A stretch of 64,000 nt of DNA from Pseudomonadota bacterium (GTDB lineage Bacteria > Pseudomonadota > Gammaproteobacteria > Xanthomonadales > Xanthomonadaceae): positions 248,001-312,000 of the forward strand of contig JAKACT010000004.1 of the NCBI GenBank assembly GCA_021821195.1, given 5' to 3'. The translations under genes were made by a program, and so were the position numbers. The notes under the pieces are model-generated. The model was not told where the DNA came from. It was given only the letters and a program-made list of their open reading frames with translations, and ran no database searches. Shown here piece by piece: positions 8,438-17,207 of this stretch. The number at the start of each line of letters is the position of its first letter. Position 1 is the stretch's first letter.

Positions 8438-9184
8438 ATGAGCAAATCCTCCCAATGGATCGTCGGCCTGAACGCGGTGGCTTCCGCGCTGGAACACGAC
8501 GCCGAACACGTGCGCGAAGTGCTGCTGGAAGCCGGCGGCAAGAATCCGCGCATCGTCGAAATCGAGCAGCAGGCGCGGCGCAAGGACATCGACGTGCGCC
8601 GGGTCGCCCAGCAGGCGCTGGACGGCGTGGCCGGCGGGGTGCGCCACCAAGGGGCGGCGGCGCGCTATGCGGCGGCGAAGACCTGGGACGAGCATGAGCT
8701 GCCGGCGTTGATCGAAGCCGCCGCAGGCAAGGCACTGCTGCTGGTGCTGGACGGCGTGCAGGACCCGCACAACCTCGGCGCCTGCCTGCGCAGCGCGGCG
8801 GCGGCGGGCGCGACCGCGGTGGTGATTCCGAAGGACAAGGCGGTGCAGGTCAACGCCACCGTGCGCAAGACCTCGGCCGGCGCAGCGGACACGCTGCCGA
8901 TCTTCAGCGTGACCAACCTCTCGCGCACCCTGCGTGACCTGCAGAAGGCCGGCGTGTGGATCTACGGGCTGGCCGGCGAGGCGGACGCGTCGCTGTACGC
9001 CATCGACCTGAAGGGCAACGTGGCGCTGGTGATGGGCAGCGAAGGCGAAGGCCTGCGCCGGCTCACCCGCGAAAACTGCGACCAGCTGGTGAAGATCCCC
9101 ATGCCGGGCGGTTTCGAGAGCCTCAACGTCTCGGTCGCCAGCGGCGTGGCGCTGTTCGAAGCCGTGCGGCAAAGGAGCGCGTGA
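8438..9184 (+). CDS. rlmB: 23S rRNA 2'-O-methyltransferase RlmB
   Basis: Methylates the ribose of G2251 (E. coli numbering) in the peptidyl-transferase region of 23S rRNA using S-adenosylmethionine. The 248-residue SpoU/TrmH-type protein has an N-terminal substrate-binding domain with IVGLNAVASALE. The SPOUT knot motifs are LDGVQDPHNLGACLRSA, LVMGSEGEGLRRLTRE and IPMPGGFESLNVSVASGVAL, in the expected order. Length matches E. coli RlmB. Its stop overlaps the next start (TGATG), so the small membrane protein is coupled to it. Confidence 0.95.
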   Translation: MSKSSQWIVGLNAVASALEHDAEHVREVLLEAGGKNPRIVEIEQQARRKDIDVRRVAQQALDGVAGGVRHQGAAARYAAAKTWDEHELPALIEAAAGKALLLVLDGVQDPHNLGACLRSAAAAGATAVVIPKDKAVQVNATVRKTSAGAADTLPIFSVTNLSRTLRDLQKAGVWIYGLAGEADASLYAIDLKGNVALVMGSEGEGLRRLTRENCDQLVKIPMPGGFESLNVSVASGVALFEAVRQRSA

Positions 9185-9453
9185 TGGCCTTGAACCTGAT
9201 GTGGTACGACTGGGTGGGCATCGCCGGGACGCTGGCGGTGCTGGTGGCGTTCTTCCTGCTGCAGGCCGGCAAGCTGTCCGGCACTGGCATCGTCTACCAG
9301 CTGCTGAACCTGTTCGGCTCCGGCGGCGTGCTGGTGTCGCTGCTGGGCAAGTTCAACGTATCGGTGTTCGTGCTGGAAGCCGTGTGGATGGCGATCAGCG
9401 CCTACGGGATCGTGCGCACGCTCAGGGTGAAATCACGGGCGAAGCAGACGTGA
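9184..9453 (+). CDS. Small membrane protein, CBU_0592-like
   Basis: An 89-residue protein with about three hydrophobic helices and a short basic tail (VKSRAKQT). The pattern YDWVGIAGTLAVLVAFFLLQ followed by a GIVYQLLNLFGS segment resembles the CBU_0592-like small integral membrane family, whose function is unknown. The start overlaps the rlmB stop, and AAAGGAG lies upstream, so translation is coupled to rlmB. Confidence 0.7.
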   Translation: MALNLMWYDWVGIAGTLAVLVAFFLLQAGKLSGTGIVYQLLNLFGSGGVLVSLLGKFNVSVFVLEAVWMAISAYGIVRTLRVKSRAKQT

Positions 9454-9600
9454 GCCCATTACGCGCAGGGCGCTCCGCCCACATCGGCTTGGGACACGCC
9501 GCAAGTACCCGCTGAGCGGGCCCGGCCCGCAATCACAGGTTGCAGGCGTTCGGCTGCGCGCGAAGCAATGCTTCGCAAGCGCTTGCCTCACCCATGCAGG

Positions 9601-10293
9601 CTAATCGGCGCCATCCATGGCGCCGATTGTCCCCGCGCTCGATGCGGACGAACCGCCCTGCGCTGCGGGATATGGTTTTTGCCACGCGTTTGCAATCGCA
9701 CAGAACAACTTCGCGGTCTGCGCGGTGTCGTATACCGCCGAATGCGCCTGGCTGGGATCCCAGCCCAGCCCGGCAGCCATTGCCGCGCGCGCCAGCACGG
9801 TCTGGCCGTAGGCCAGGCCGGCCATCGTCACCGTGTCGAACACGCTGAACGGATGGAACGGGTTGCGCTTGTGCTGCACGCGGGCGACCGCGGCGTTGAG
9901 GAAGTTGAGGTCGAAGTGGGCGTTGTGGCCCACCAGGATGGCGCGCTGGCAGCCGTGCTTCTTCACCGCGGCACGCACCGGCACGAAGATCGCGTCCAGC
10001 CCGGTACGCTCGTCCACCTCGCCGCGCAGCGGATGGCCGATCTTGATGCCGGTGACCTCCAGCGATTTCGGGTCGATGCTGGTGCCGGGCGCAGGGGCGA
10101 TGTGCGCATGCGCGACTTCGCCCGGCACGTAGTTGCCGGCCGCATCCAGTTCGATCGGGATTGCCGCGATCTCCAGCAGGGCGTGCTTGTTCCAGTCGAA
10201 GCCGCCGGTTTCCACGTCCACCACCACCGGCAGGTAGCCGCGGAAGCGCTCGGCCATCGCCGCGAAGGCGGGTGCATCTTGCGTATCGGTCAT
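9601..10293 (-). CDS. rnt: Ribonuclease T
   Basis: A DEDDh 3'-5' exoribonuclease that trims tRNA 3' ends and matures stable RNAs. The metal-binding residues are visible: [11 protein letters not shown] (Exo I), [12 protein letters not shown] (Exo II) and [15 protein letters not shown] (Exo III, His and Asp). At 230 residues it is slightly longer than E. coli RNase T. The last 20 or so residues are low-complexity (Ser/Gly/Ala), and the final codons are formed by a perfect inverted repeat (9603-9628). ATG at 10293 is chosen; an in-frame TTG lies two codons upstream. Confidence 0.92.
   Translation of the reverse strand: MTDTQDAPAFAAMAERFRGYLPVVVDVETGGFDWNKHALLEIAAIPIELDAAGNYVPGEVAHAHIAPAPGTSIDPKSLEVTGIKIGHPLRGEVDERTGLDAIFVPVRAAVKKHGCQRAILVGHNAHFDLNFLNAAVARVQHKRNPFHPFSVFDTVTMAGLAYGQTVLARAAMAAGLGWDPSQAHSAVYDTAQTAKLFCAIANAWQKPYPAAQGGSSASSAGTIGAMDGAD
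9603..9628. repeat. Perfect 10-bp inverted repeat at the rnt stop codon
   Basis: AATCGGCGCC and GGCGCCGATT are separated by six bases and lie across the last codons of rnt, between two convergent genes. No T-run follows, so it may be an RNA 3'-end stabilising hairpin rather than a simple terminator. Confidence 0.55.
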
Positions 10294-10334
10294 CGGCAAA
10301 GCCTAGCAGAGCGGCCCTCCGGCCCACGTCGCTT

Positions 10335-11084
10335 TCAGCGCGCGGGCGGCGCGGTACCCGGCAGCACGCCCTCGGCGCGCAGCCGTTCCAGCATCGGCAG
10401 CGCTTCGCCGAGGAACGCGTCGAAATCGGGGTGGCCCGCTTCCTCCGCCAGCTGGCGCAACAGCGCCCTGCCGCTGCGCCCTTCGTTGGCGGCAACCAGC
10501 GCCAGCAAGCGATACAGCAGCGGGGACAGCATCGAGAAGTGGACGCGGCCGCCGGGATCGCGGCGCAGCAGCACCAGCGTGGGTGCGGGCGGTGGTTCGG
10601 CGGGCTGGCAGTCCGGGCCAAGCCGGTGCACCGGCCAACGGTAGGCCAGCGGCCACGCCAATGGCGACAGCAGCGGCACGCCGTCCAGCAGATCGCCATC
10701 GGGATCGTGCGCAGACAGCGCGGCGTCGCTGAGCTGCAGGCCCAGCTCGGCCCATTCGTAGTGCGCCAGCTCGGCCAGCCATGGCCGCACCGGATCTTCC
10801 GCAGCCTCGAGGAAGGCGATGAACTCCAGTCCCAGCCGGGTGAACAGCGGGGTTTCGCTGTGATGGATGATGAGGAAGCGGCGCAGCAGCGCCTGCCAGT
10901 CGGCATCGCCCAGGGTCCTGCGGATCACCGGGAAGGTGCCGGCCAGCAGGCCGTCGAGGTTGTTGGCCACCAGCTCGCGATAGACCGCCAGTCGCCGGTC
11001 CTCGATGCCGGGCGGGCCGGGGTGGGTGGCCGGATCGCGCACGTGCGCGGCCAGTGCGTGCAGCTGGTCGTGCAGCGCGCTCAT
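10335..11084 (-). CDS. DUF2063-family MNIO partner protein (HvfC/BufC-like)
   Basis: A 249-residue protein of the DUF2063 (formerly 'putative DNA-binding') family. The N-terminal domain has the typical [20 protein letters not shown] and [20 protein letters not shown] segments, followed by a variable C-terminal half. In known systems (HvfABC, bufferins) this protein is the obligate partner of the DUF692 iron oxidase. It helps recruit the peptide whose cysteines are modified. Its ATG overlaps the stop of the DUF692 gene (ATGA at 11081-11084), so the two are translationally coupled, and it is the last gene of a three-gene minus-strand operon. The DNA-binding label in databases is probably wrong. 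Confidence 0.88.
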   Translation of the reverse strand: MSALHDQLHALAAHVRDPATHPGPPGIEDRRLAVYRELVANNLDGLLAGTFPVIRRTLGDADWQALLRRFLIIHHSETPLFTRLGLEFIAFLEAAEDPVRPWLAELAHYEWAELGLQLSDAALSAHDPDGDLLDGVPLLSPLAWPLAYRWPVHRLGPDCQPAEPPPAPTLVLLRRDPGGRVHFSMLSPLLYRLLALVAANEGRSGRALLRQLAEEAGHPDFDAFLGEALPMLERLRAEGVLPGTAPPAR

Positions 11085-11905
11085 GGCGCTGACGCCTGCA
11101 GCGCGCGGATGCGTGCCACCTCGTCCACCAGCACGGGCAGCGGCGGGAAGTTGAAGTCGCGCTCCAGCAGGGTCGGGCGCACGCCGTGGGTGGCGTAGGC
11201 GAAGCCGAGCAGTGCCCACACGTCGTCCTTCACCGCCGTGCCGTGGGTGTCGATCTTGAGGTCGTCGGCCTCGTCGAAGTGGCCGGCAACGTGGTAGCTG
11301 GCGATGCGCTGCGTCGGCATCGCCGCGATGAAAGCGCGCGCGTCGTAGCCGTGGTTGATCGCGTTGACGTAGACGTTGTTGACGTCCAGCAGCAGGTCGC
11401 AGCCGGCTTCGGCCAGCACCGCTTGGATGAAGTCGGTTTCGGCAAGCTGCTGGAACGGCGCGGCGTAGTAGCTCACGTTCTCCACCGCGATGCGCCGGCC
11501 CAGCGCGTCCTGCACCTCGCGGATGCGCGCGGCGACGTGCAGTACCGCTTCGTCGGTGAACGGCAGCGGCAGCAGGTCGTAGAGGTGGCCGCCAGCGGCG
11601 CAATAGCTCAGGTGCTCGCTGTAGAGCGCGACGCGGTGGCGATCAAGGAAGTCGCGGGTCTGGCGCAGGAACGCGTGGTCCAGCGGATCCGGGCCGCCCA
11701 GCGACAACGACAGGCCGTGGCAGCTCAGCGGATGCCGCGCCGTGAGCGTTTCCAGCTGCCCGCCGAGCGCGCCACCGACGCCGATCCAGTTGTCCGGCGC
11801 GCATTCCAGAAAATCGAAGGCGCCCGCAGGCGCCCCGATCAATTCGTCCAGCAGCGCGCGGCGCAGGCCAAGCCCGGCGCCGTGCTGGGGCAGGGCCTCA
11901 GCCAC
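11081..11905 (-). CDS. DUF692 (UPF0276) multinuclear non-heme iron oxidase, HvfB/BufB-like
   Basis: A 274-residue TIM-barrel enzyme of the MNIO family, related to MbnB. Family members use two or three iron ions and oxygen to convert cysteines of a ribosomal peptide into heterocycles such as thiooxazole or oxazolone-thioamide, which bind copper. Typical segments are [54 protein letters not shown] and [12 protein letters not shown], carrying the His, Glu and Asp ligands. The start is GTG at 11905, three bases after the stop of the EF-hand/EGKCG protein gene, and no ATG exists nearby. The target is very probably that neighbouring protein. Confidence 0.92.
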   Translation of the reverse strand: MAEALPQHGAGLGLRRALLDELIGAPAGAFDFLECAPDNWIGVGGALGGQLETLTARHPLSCHGLSLSLGGPDPLDHAFLRQTRDFLDRHRVALYSEHLSYCAAGGHLYDLLPLPFTDEAVLHVAARIREVQDALGRRIAVENVSYYAAPFQQLAETDFIQAVLAEAGCDLLLDVNNVYVNAINHGYDARAFIAAMPTQRIASYHVAGHFDEADDLKIDTHGTAVKDDVWALLGFAYATHGVRPTLLERDFNFPPLPVLVDEVARIRALQASAP

Positions 11906-11908
11906 GGC

Positions 11909-12373
11909 TCACATGCTGCCGCCGCACTTGCCCTCGCCGCATTTGCCTTCCCCGCACTTGCCTTCGCCGGCGGCCTTGCCGTCCTTCTTCATGGCAGCGT
12001 GGTGCGCGTCCATTTCGGCCTGGCTGATGAAGCCGTCGCCGTCGGTGTCGATCTTCGGGAACATCGTGTCCTTGCCGCCGTGGGCAGCGGCGAACTCGGC
12101 GCGGGAGATGCGGCCGTCCTTGTCGGTGTCCTTCTGCGCCATGCCGCAGCTGCCTTCCTGCTTGGCCTTGTCGGCCTTGGCGGGCTTGGCGGCGCCCATC
12201 ATCCCGGCGCCGCACTTGCCTTCCCCGCACTTGCCCTCGCTGGCGGCGGCCTTGGGCGGTTCCTGCAGGTAGCCGTGGGCCATCGCGTCCATCGAGAACA
12301 GCGGGCCGGCGAGCGCGCCGGTGGCAACGGCGGCGCCGATCACCAGCGCCAGGGGATTGCGGGATTGCGACAT
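11909..12373 (-). CDS. Secreted EF-hand protein with EGKCG repeats, probable MNIO-modified precursor
   Basis: A 154-residue protein. It has a signal-peptide-like N terminus (residues 1-32, ending MDAMAHG) and two EGKCG units (Cys49, Cys54). A lone EGSCG follows (Cys76), then two EF-hand loops, DTDKDGRISRAE (82-93) and DTDGDGFISQAE (109-120). Three EGKCG units end the protein (Cys140, Cys145, Cys150). All six cysteines lie in the E-G-K/S-C-G motif, the motif modified in HvfA-type peptides. The following genes encode DUF692 and DUF2063 proteins, so this is the likely substrate and would be an exported copper-binding product. ATG 12373 has AAGGAG upstream. The EF-hands could bind calcium or help partner docking; this part is inference. 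Confidence 0.85.
   Translation of the reverse strand: MSQSRNPLALVIGAAVATGALAGPLFSMDAMAHGYLQEPPKAAASEGKCGEGKCGAGMMGAAKPAKADKAKQEGSCGMAQKDTDKDGRISRAEFAAAHGGKDTMFPKIDTDGDGFISQAEMDAHHAAMKKDGKAAGEGKCGEGKCGEGKCGGSM
11924..11968. repeat. Three tandem 15-base repeats encoding EGKCG
   Basis: On the plus strand the units begin at 11924, 11939 and 11954 and differ by one to three bases, mostly silent. Each encodes one E-G-K-C-G unit on the minus strand. Two more copies lie at 12213-12242 within the same gene. The pattern suggests growth by unit duplication. Confidence 0.85.
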
Positions 12374-12470
12374 GGTCGACTCCTTGCGCGAATGCGCCTG
12401 ATGGTGGGGCGATCCTACCGCTTGCGGCACGGGGCGGCCAGTCGCCGGCAGGCGCGCTGTCCCGGGTGGT

Positions 12471-13175
12471 TCAGACGGCGGTGGTGTTGCTTTCGTCGCG
12501 CTTGTCGCGCTGCGGCAGCAGCTCCTCGCCGTGGATCAGGAACCAGGCGTTCTCGGCGATGTTGGTGGCGTGGTCGCCGATCCGCTCGATGTTCTTGGCC
12601 ATGAACAGCAGGTGGGTGCAGGCGGTGATCGCGCGCTGGTCCTCCATCATGTAGGTCAACAGCTCGCGGAACAGCCCGGTGTAGAGGGTGTCCAGCTCGG
12701 CGTCGCGCGCGCGCACGCGCAGCGCGGCCTCGCCGTCGCGTTCGCGGTAGGCCTCCAGCACGTCGCGCACCTGCTGCACCGCCATCCTGCCGAGGGTGCC
12801 GAGCCCGCGCGTATGCGGCAGCGGCGGCAGCTGGTTCAGCACCAGCGAGCGCTTGGCGATGTTCGCCGCGTAGTCGCCGATCCGCTCGATGTCCGAAGCC
12901 ACCCGCAGCGCGGCCAGGATCATGCGCAGGTCGGTGGCCATCGGGCCGCGCCGGATCAGGTGGATCACGTCGTGGTTGACCTGCTGTTCCAGCGCGTCGA
13001 TGGCTTCGTCGTTGGCGACCACCCGCTCGGCGGCGCCATCGTCGCGGCGTTCCACCACTTCGAGCGCTGCTTCCAGCTGGGAGGCGGCCATCAGGCCCAT
13101 GCGGATCAGTTCGCCCTGCAGCGCGTGCTGCTCGGCGTCGTAGCTCCGGACGATGTGGCTGTGCTGTTCGTTCAT
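12471..13175 (-). CDS. phoU: Phosphate transport system regulator PhoU
   Basis: A 234-residue all-helical protein made of two similar three-helix repeats. PhoU binds metal and links the Pst transporter to the PhoR sensor kinase, keeping the Pho regulon off when phosphate is plentiful. The repeat motifs are visible as ALRVASDIERIGDYAANIAKRS and, near the C terminus, LLFMAKNIERIGDHATNIAEN. ATG at 13175 has AAGGAG upstream. It lies 80 bases after pstB on the same strand, the usual pstSCAB-phoU order. Confidence 0.95.
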   Translation of the reverse strand: MNEQHSHIVRSYDAEQHALQGELIRMGLMAASQLEAALEVVERRDDGAAERVVANDEAIDALEQQVNHDVIHLIRRGPMATDLRMILAALRVASDIERIGDYAANIAKRSLVLNQLPPLPHTRGLGTLGRMAVQQVRDVLEAYRERDGEAALRVRARDAELDTLYTGLFRELLTYMMEDQRAITACTHLLFMAKNIERIGDHATNIAENAWFLIHGEELLPQRDKRDESNTTAV

Positions 13176-13255
13176 GTCTTGCTCCTTCTTCCCGATGGCC
13201 GGGGAAGTGCCCCGCAAGGGGACGAGGGTCGTTACGTGTGCGTGGACTGGCCTGG

Positions 13256-14092
13256 TCAGCCGAAACGACCGGTGATGTAGTCCTCGGTCTGCTGCTTGGC
13301 CGGGTTGGAGAAAATCTGCGAAGTCGCGCCGTGCTCGACCATGTCGCCCAGGTACATGAAGGCGGTGTAGTCGGACACGCGCGCGGCCTGCTGCATGTTG
13401 TGGGTGACGATCATGATGGTGAACTCCTGCTTGAGTTCCTCCACCAGCTGCTCGATGCGGCCGGTGGAGATCGGGTCCAGCGCGGAGGTCGGCTCGTCCA
13501 GCAGCAGCACGTCGGGCTTCAGCGCCACCGCGCGGGCGATGCACAGACGCTGCTGCTGGCCGCCGGACAGGCCCAGCCCACTTTCCTTCAGCTTGTCCTT
13601 CACCTCGTCCCAAAGCGCGGCCTGGCGCAGCGCCTGCTCGACGCGCACGTCCAGCTCGGCCCTGCCCAGGCGTTCGTGGTGGCGGATGCCATAAGCCACG
13701 TTCTCGTGGATGGTCATCGGGAACGGCACCGGCTTCTGGAACACCATGCCCACCCGGCTGCGCAGGCGGTTCATCGGGTACTTCGGATCGAGGATGTTCT
13801 CCCCGTCCAACAGCACCTCGCCTTCGGCACGCAGCTTGGGATAGAGCGCGTAGATGCGGTTGAACACCCGCAGCAGGGTGGACTTGCCGCAGCCGGACGG
13901 GCCGATCAGCGCGGTGACGCGCTTCTCGGGGATGTCGAGGTTGATGTTCCGGACCGCCAGGGACTTGTCGTACCAGAAGTTCAGCCCGCGGGCGGACAGC
14001 TTCACCGGCGGCGACTGGGGCAGGGCGGCATCGTGCGGCGCTTGCATGGCGGCTTGGGCATAGTTCATCGGAATGGTCCGGAGGTCAGTCAT
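13256..14092 (-). CDS. pstB: Phosphate ABC transporter ATP-binding protein PstB
   Basis: The ATPase of the high-affinity phosphate importer. The 278-residue ABC protein has Walker A GPSGCGKS (residues 64-71), Q-loop [12 protein letters not shown], signature LSGGQQQR, Walker [14 protein letters not shown] and a switch histidine in IVTHNMQQA. The ATG at 14092 overlaps the pstA stop by eight bases. An in-frame ATG at 14068 would drop eight residues and is an alternative start. The first 30 residues precede the ABC domain. Confidence 0.96.
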   Translation of the reverse strand: MTDLRTIPMNYAQAAMQAPHDAALPQSPPVKLSARGLNFWYDKSLAVRNINLDIPEKRVTALIGPSGCGKSTLLRVFNRIYALYPKLRAEGEVLLDGENILDPKYPMNRLRSRVGMVFQKPVPFPMTIHENVAYGIRHHERLGRAELDVRVEQALRQAALWDEVKDKLKESGLGLSGGQQQRLCIARAVALKPDVLLLDEPTSALDPISTGRIEQLVEELKQEFTIMIVTHNMQQAARVSDYTAFMYLGDMVEHGATSQIFSNPAKQQTEDYITGRFG

Positions 14093-14948
14093 GGGCGGCG
14101 CGCTTGCGCAGGAGGATGAAGCGGGCCAGCAGGCTGGTGGCCAGCACGAACAGGGTGACCAGCAGCGCGCCGGCCCAGGCCAGCTGCTCCCAGTTCTCGA
14201 AGCCCGAGCCGGCGAACTTGTACATGGTCAGCGGCACCGCGCTCATCGCGCCGCCGATGTCGAGGCTGAAGAACTCGTTGCCGAACGCGGTGAACAGCAG
14301 CGGCGCGGTTTCGCCGCTGATCCGCGCCAGCGCCAGCAGCACGCCGGTGACGATGCCGGGCAGGGCGCTGCGGTAGAGCACCTGCAGGGTGACCTTCCAC
14401 TGCGGCACGCCCAGCGACAGCGCGGCTTCGCGCATCTGCACCGGCACCAGCCGCAGCATCTCGTCGGTGGTGCGCACCACCACCGGCAGCACGATGAAGG
14501 CCAGCGCCAGCGCGCCGGCGAAGGCGGAGAAATTGCCGCCGGTGTTCATCACGAAGGCCGCGTACACGAACAGGCCCAGCACGATGGAGGGTGCCGACAG
14601 CAGGATGTCGTTGACGAAGCGCACCGCGGTGCCGAGCTTGCGATGGCCGCCGACCTCCGCCAGCCAGGTGCCGGCGGCGATGCCCAGCGGGGTGCCGATG
14701 GCCACGCCCATGCCGCACATCAGCAGACTGCCGATGATGGCGTTGCGCAGGCCGCCGGCCTCCATCGGCGGCGGCTGGTCCTGGGTGAACAGCGCCAGGT
14801 TCAGGTGCGCCAGGCCCTTGGCCAGTAGGGTCCACAGGATCCAGCCGAGGAATGCCAGGCCGAACAGCGCGGCCACGCAGGCCAGGGCGATGGCCACGGC
14901 GTTCTTGATGCGGCGATTGCGGTACAGCGAAGCGGACGGGGCGTTCAC
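14085..14948 (-). CDS. pstA: Phosphate ABC transporter permease PstA
   Basis: One of the two inner-membrane permease subunits of the Pst importer. The 287-residue product has six hydrophobic helices and a permease-type EAA loop near [27 protein letters not shown]. The start is GTG at 14948, overlapping the pstC stop as GTGA, the same coupling used elsewhere in this genome. An upstream frame continues antisense-like and is not part of the protein. Confidence 0.94.
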   Translation of the reverse strand: MNAPSASLYRNRRIKNAVAIALACVAALFGLAFLGWILWTLLAKGLAHLNLALFTQDQPPPMEAGGLRNAIIGSLLMCGMGVAIGTPLGIAAGTWLAEVGGHRKLGTAVRFVNDILLSAPSIVLGLFVYAAFVMNTGGNFSAFAGALALAFIVLPVVVRTTDEMLRLVPVQMREAALSLGVPQWKVTLQVLYRSALPGIVTGVLLALARISGETAPLLFTAFGNEFFSLDIGGAMSAVPLTMYKFAGSGFENWEQLAWAGALLVTLFVLATSLLARFILLRKRAAHD

Positions 14949-15916
14949 CGGTTGCCCTCCTTGCGCGCCAGATTGAGCAGCATCAGCCGGGCCAGTGCCA
15001 GCACGATGAAGGTGACGATGAACAGCACGAAGCCGAGCAGCAGCAGGGCGGCGCGATAGGTCTCGGTGGCCTCGCCGAAATCGTTGGCGATCAGCGCGGC
15101 GATGGTGGTCGACGGCTCCAGCAGCGATGCCGTGAACGACACGCTGTTGCCGATCACGAAGGCCACCGCCATGGTTTCGCCCAACGCGCGGCCAAGGCCG
15201 AGGAACACGCCGCCGATCACCGCCGAGCGGGTGTAGGGCAGGACGATGTCCCAGCTCACTTCCCACTTGGTCGCGCCGAGCGCGTAGGCCGATTCCTTCA
15301 GCCGCGCCGGCACGGTCAGGAACACCTCGCGCATGGTCGAGGAAATGAACGGGATCACCATGACCGACAGCACCAGGCCGGAGGTCAGCATGCCGGCGCC
15401 GATCGGCGGGCCCTGGAACAGCGGGCCGATCACCGGCAGCGGTCCCAGGTGTGCGTCCATCCAGGGGATCAGGTGCTCGCGCATCACCGGCATCAGCACG
15501 AAGAAGCCCCACATGCCGTAGATGATCGAGGGGATGCCGGCCAGCAGTTCGATGGCGGTGCCCACCGGCGTGCGCAGCCAGCGCGGCGCCACCTCGGTGA
15601 GGAAGAAGGCGATACCGAAGCTCACCGGCACCGCGATCACCATCGCGATCAGCGCGGTGACCAGCGTGCCGTAGATCGGCACCAGCGCGCCGTACTTGTT
15701 CTCCACCGGGTTCCAGTCGGTGGAGAAGAAGAAGCCCAGGCCCTCGTGCGACAGCACGCTGCGCCCGCCCCACAGCATCGAGAGGGCGGCGCCGGCAAGG
15801 CTGAACAGGACGAAGACCGCGGTGGCGGTCAGCAGCCAGCGGAACCAGCGGTCGTGGCGCGCATCGGTCGCGTCACGGCGGCTGGCGATCGGAAGGTCGG
15901 AAGTGGTGGCGCTCAT
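14945..15916 (-). CDS. pstC: Phosphate ABC transporter permease PstC
   Basis: The second permease subunit, pairing with PstA to form the phosphate channel. It is a 323-residue protein with an extended N-terminal cytoplasmic region (about 25 residues) before the first helix. Six hydrophobic segments follow, with the EAA-like loop KESAYALGATKWEVSWDIVLPYTRSAVIGG. The ATG at 15916 starts 64 bases after the upstream pstS gene. Confidence 0.94.
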   Translation of the reverse strand: MSATTSDLPIASRRDATDARHDRWFRWLLTATAVFVLFSLAGAALSMLWGGRSVLSHEGLGFFFSTDWNPVENKYGALVPIYGTLVTALIAMVIAVPVSFGIAFFLTEVAPRWLRTPVGTAIELLAGIPSIIYGMWGFFVLMPVMREHLIPWMDAHLGPLPVIGPLFQGPPIGAGMLTSGLVLSVMVIPFISSTMREVFLTVPARLKESAYALGATKWEVSWDIVLPYTRSAVIGGVFLGLGRALGETMAVAFVIGNSVSFTASLLEPSTTIAALIANDFGEATETYRAALLLLGFVLFIVTFIVLALARLMLLNLARKEGNR

Positions 15917-15980
15917 TCGGTCTGCTCGTCAGGCCCGCGGGGCGGGCACTGTGGGAATCGGGGGGCGGTCCGCGGCGGCG

Positions 15981-17048
15981 TCAGGCGGGCTGCCCGGCCC
16001 AGTACGCCTCGATCTGGCGCACCAGTTCGGGCGGCAGGGGGACGTAGTCCAGCGCCGCTGCCTGCGCGCCGCCGTTGGCCCAGGCCCAGCGGAAGAACTC
16101 GCGCGCCGCCTCGGCCGAGGCGGGATCGCGCGGCTGCCGGCGCATCAGGATGAAATTGGTGGCGGCGATCGGCCAGGCGTCGGCGCCCGGCGCGTCGGTG
16201 ATGACCAGCGCGAAGTCGCGCGCGTTCTTCCAGTCGGCGCTGGCAGCGGCTGCGGCGAAGCTCGCCGCGCCGGGCTGCACCCAGTTGCCGGCGGCATTAC
16301 GCATCGCGGTATAGGCCATCCTGTTCTGCAGCGCGTAGGACAGCTCGACATAGCCGATCGCGCCCTTGAGCTGCTTGACGTAGGAGGCCACGCCCTCGTT
16401 GCCCTTGCCGCCCACGCTGGTGGCGATCCAGTTGACGGTGGTGCCTTCGCCGACCTGCGCCTTCCAGTCGGCGCTCGCCTTGGAGAGGTAGTTGGTGAAG
16501 TTGAAGGTGGTGCCCGAACCATCGGAGCGGCGCACAACGTTGATCTTTTCGGCCGGCAGCACCAGGCCCGGGTTGGCCGCGGCGATGGCCGGGTCGTTCC
16601 AGCGGGTCACCTTGCCGAGGTAGATATCCGCCAGCAGCGGGCCGGTCAGGCGCAGCTTGCCCGCCTCGATGCCGGGCAGGTTGACCACCGGCACCACCCC
16701 GCCGATCACCGAGGGGAACTGCATCAGCCCGTCCTTCACCAGCTCGTCGGTGGGCAGGGGCTTGTCGGAGGAGCCGAAGTCCACCGTGCCAGCCTTGATC
16801 TGGGCGATGCCGCCGCCGGAGCCGATCGACTGGTAGTTGATGCGCTTTCCGTTCAGCCTGGCGTAGTCGGACGACCACTTCGAGAACAGCGGATACACGA
16901 AGCTGGCACCGGCGCCGGTGACGACGTCGGCAACCCGGTCGGCCTGCGTGGCATCGGCGCCGGTGCGGTCACTGTCCCCGGAGCACGCGGCCAGGCCGGT
17001 GGCCAGGGTCAGGCAGAGGGCGGTGAGGCGGAAGGCGGAGCGGAACAT
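15981..17048 (-). CDS. pstS: Phosphate-binding protein PstS, lipoprotein form
   Basis: A 355-residue substrate-binding protein that delivers phosphate to PstCAB. The signal ends in a lipobox (GLAAC, Cys22), so it is predicted to be lipid-anchored. Phosphate-binding segments are TGAGASFVYPLFSKW, SIGSGGGIAQI, DFGSSDKPL and RRSDGSGTTFNFTNYLS. It is paralogous to the downstream-transcribed neighbour at 17208-18230, which has an ordinary signal peptide. It has its own Pho box at 17098-17115 and leads the pstCAB-phoU run. Confidence 0.93.
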   Translation of the reverse strand: MFRSAFRLTALCLTLATGLAACSGDSDRTGADATQADRVADVVTGAGASFVYPLFSKWSSDYARLNGKRINYQSIGSGGGIAQIKAGTVDFGSSDKPLPTDELVKDGLMQFPSVIGGVVPVVNLPGIEAGKLRLTGPLLADIYLGKVTRWNDPAIAAANPGLVLPAEKINVVRRSDGSGTTFNFTNYLSKASADWKAQVGEGTTVNWIATSVGGKGNEGVASYVKQLKGAIGYVELSYALQNRMAYTAMRNAAGNWVQPGAASFAAAAASADWKNARDFALVITDAPGADAWPIAATNFILMRRQPRDPASAEAAREFFRWAWANGGAQAAALDYVPLPPELVRQIEAYWAGQPA

Positions 17049-17097
17049 GGCGTATCTCGATGGCTATGGCCGGATGCGCACATCAAACGATGTTTTT

Positions 17098-17115
17098 GTG
17101 ACAGGCCGATGACCG
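17098..17115 (-). promoter_or_regulatory. Pho box before the lipoprotein pstS
   Basis: On the minus strand the site reads CGGTCAT-CGGC-CTGTCAC, two 7-base direct repeats separated by four bases, as in the PhoB consensus CTGTCAT-N4-CTGTCAT/C. The second half is a perfect match. It lies 50 bases before the start codon in the correct orientation. Confidence 0.75.
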
Positions 17116-17155
17116 TCGCAGGCGTTTTGTCATGGTTCCCGCCGGGAGACGGCGG

Positions 17156-17181
17156 AAAAAAAAGCGGGCCCGAAGGCCCGC
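17156..17181 (-). terminator. Intrinsic terminator after the soluble pstS
   Basis: Stem GCGGGCC / GGCCCGC with a 4-base loop is followed on the minus strand by eight T residues. It lies 27 bases after the stop of the first-transcribed pstS and before the Pho box of the second, so the two pstS genes are largely separate transcription units. Confidence 0.88.
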
Positions 17182-17207
17182 AACAGGGGGGGTATGCGGA
17201 ATGCGGC

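Noticed and set aside
10335-11084. Calling the DUF2063 protein a DNA-binding regulator
   Set aside because: The family label is old. The operon context with DUF692 and an EGKCG protein fits a peptide-modification partner better.
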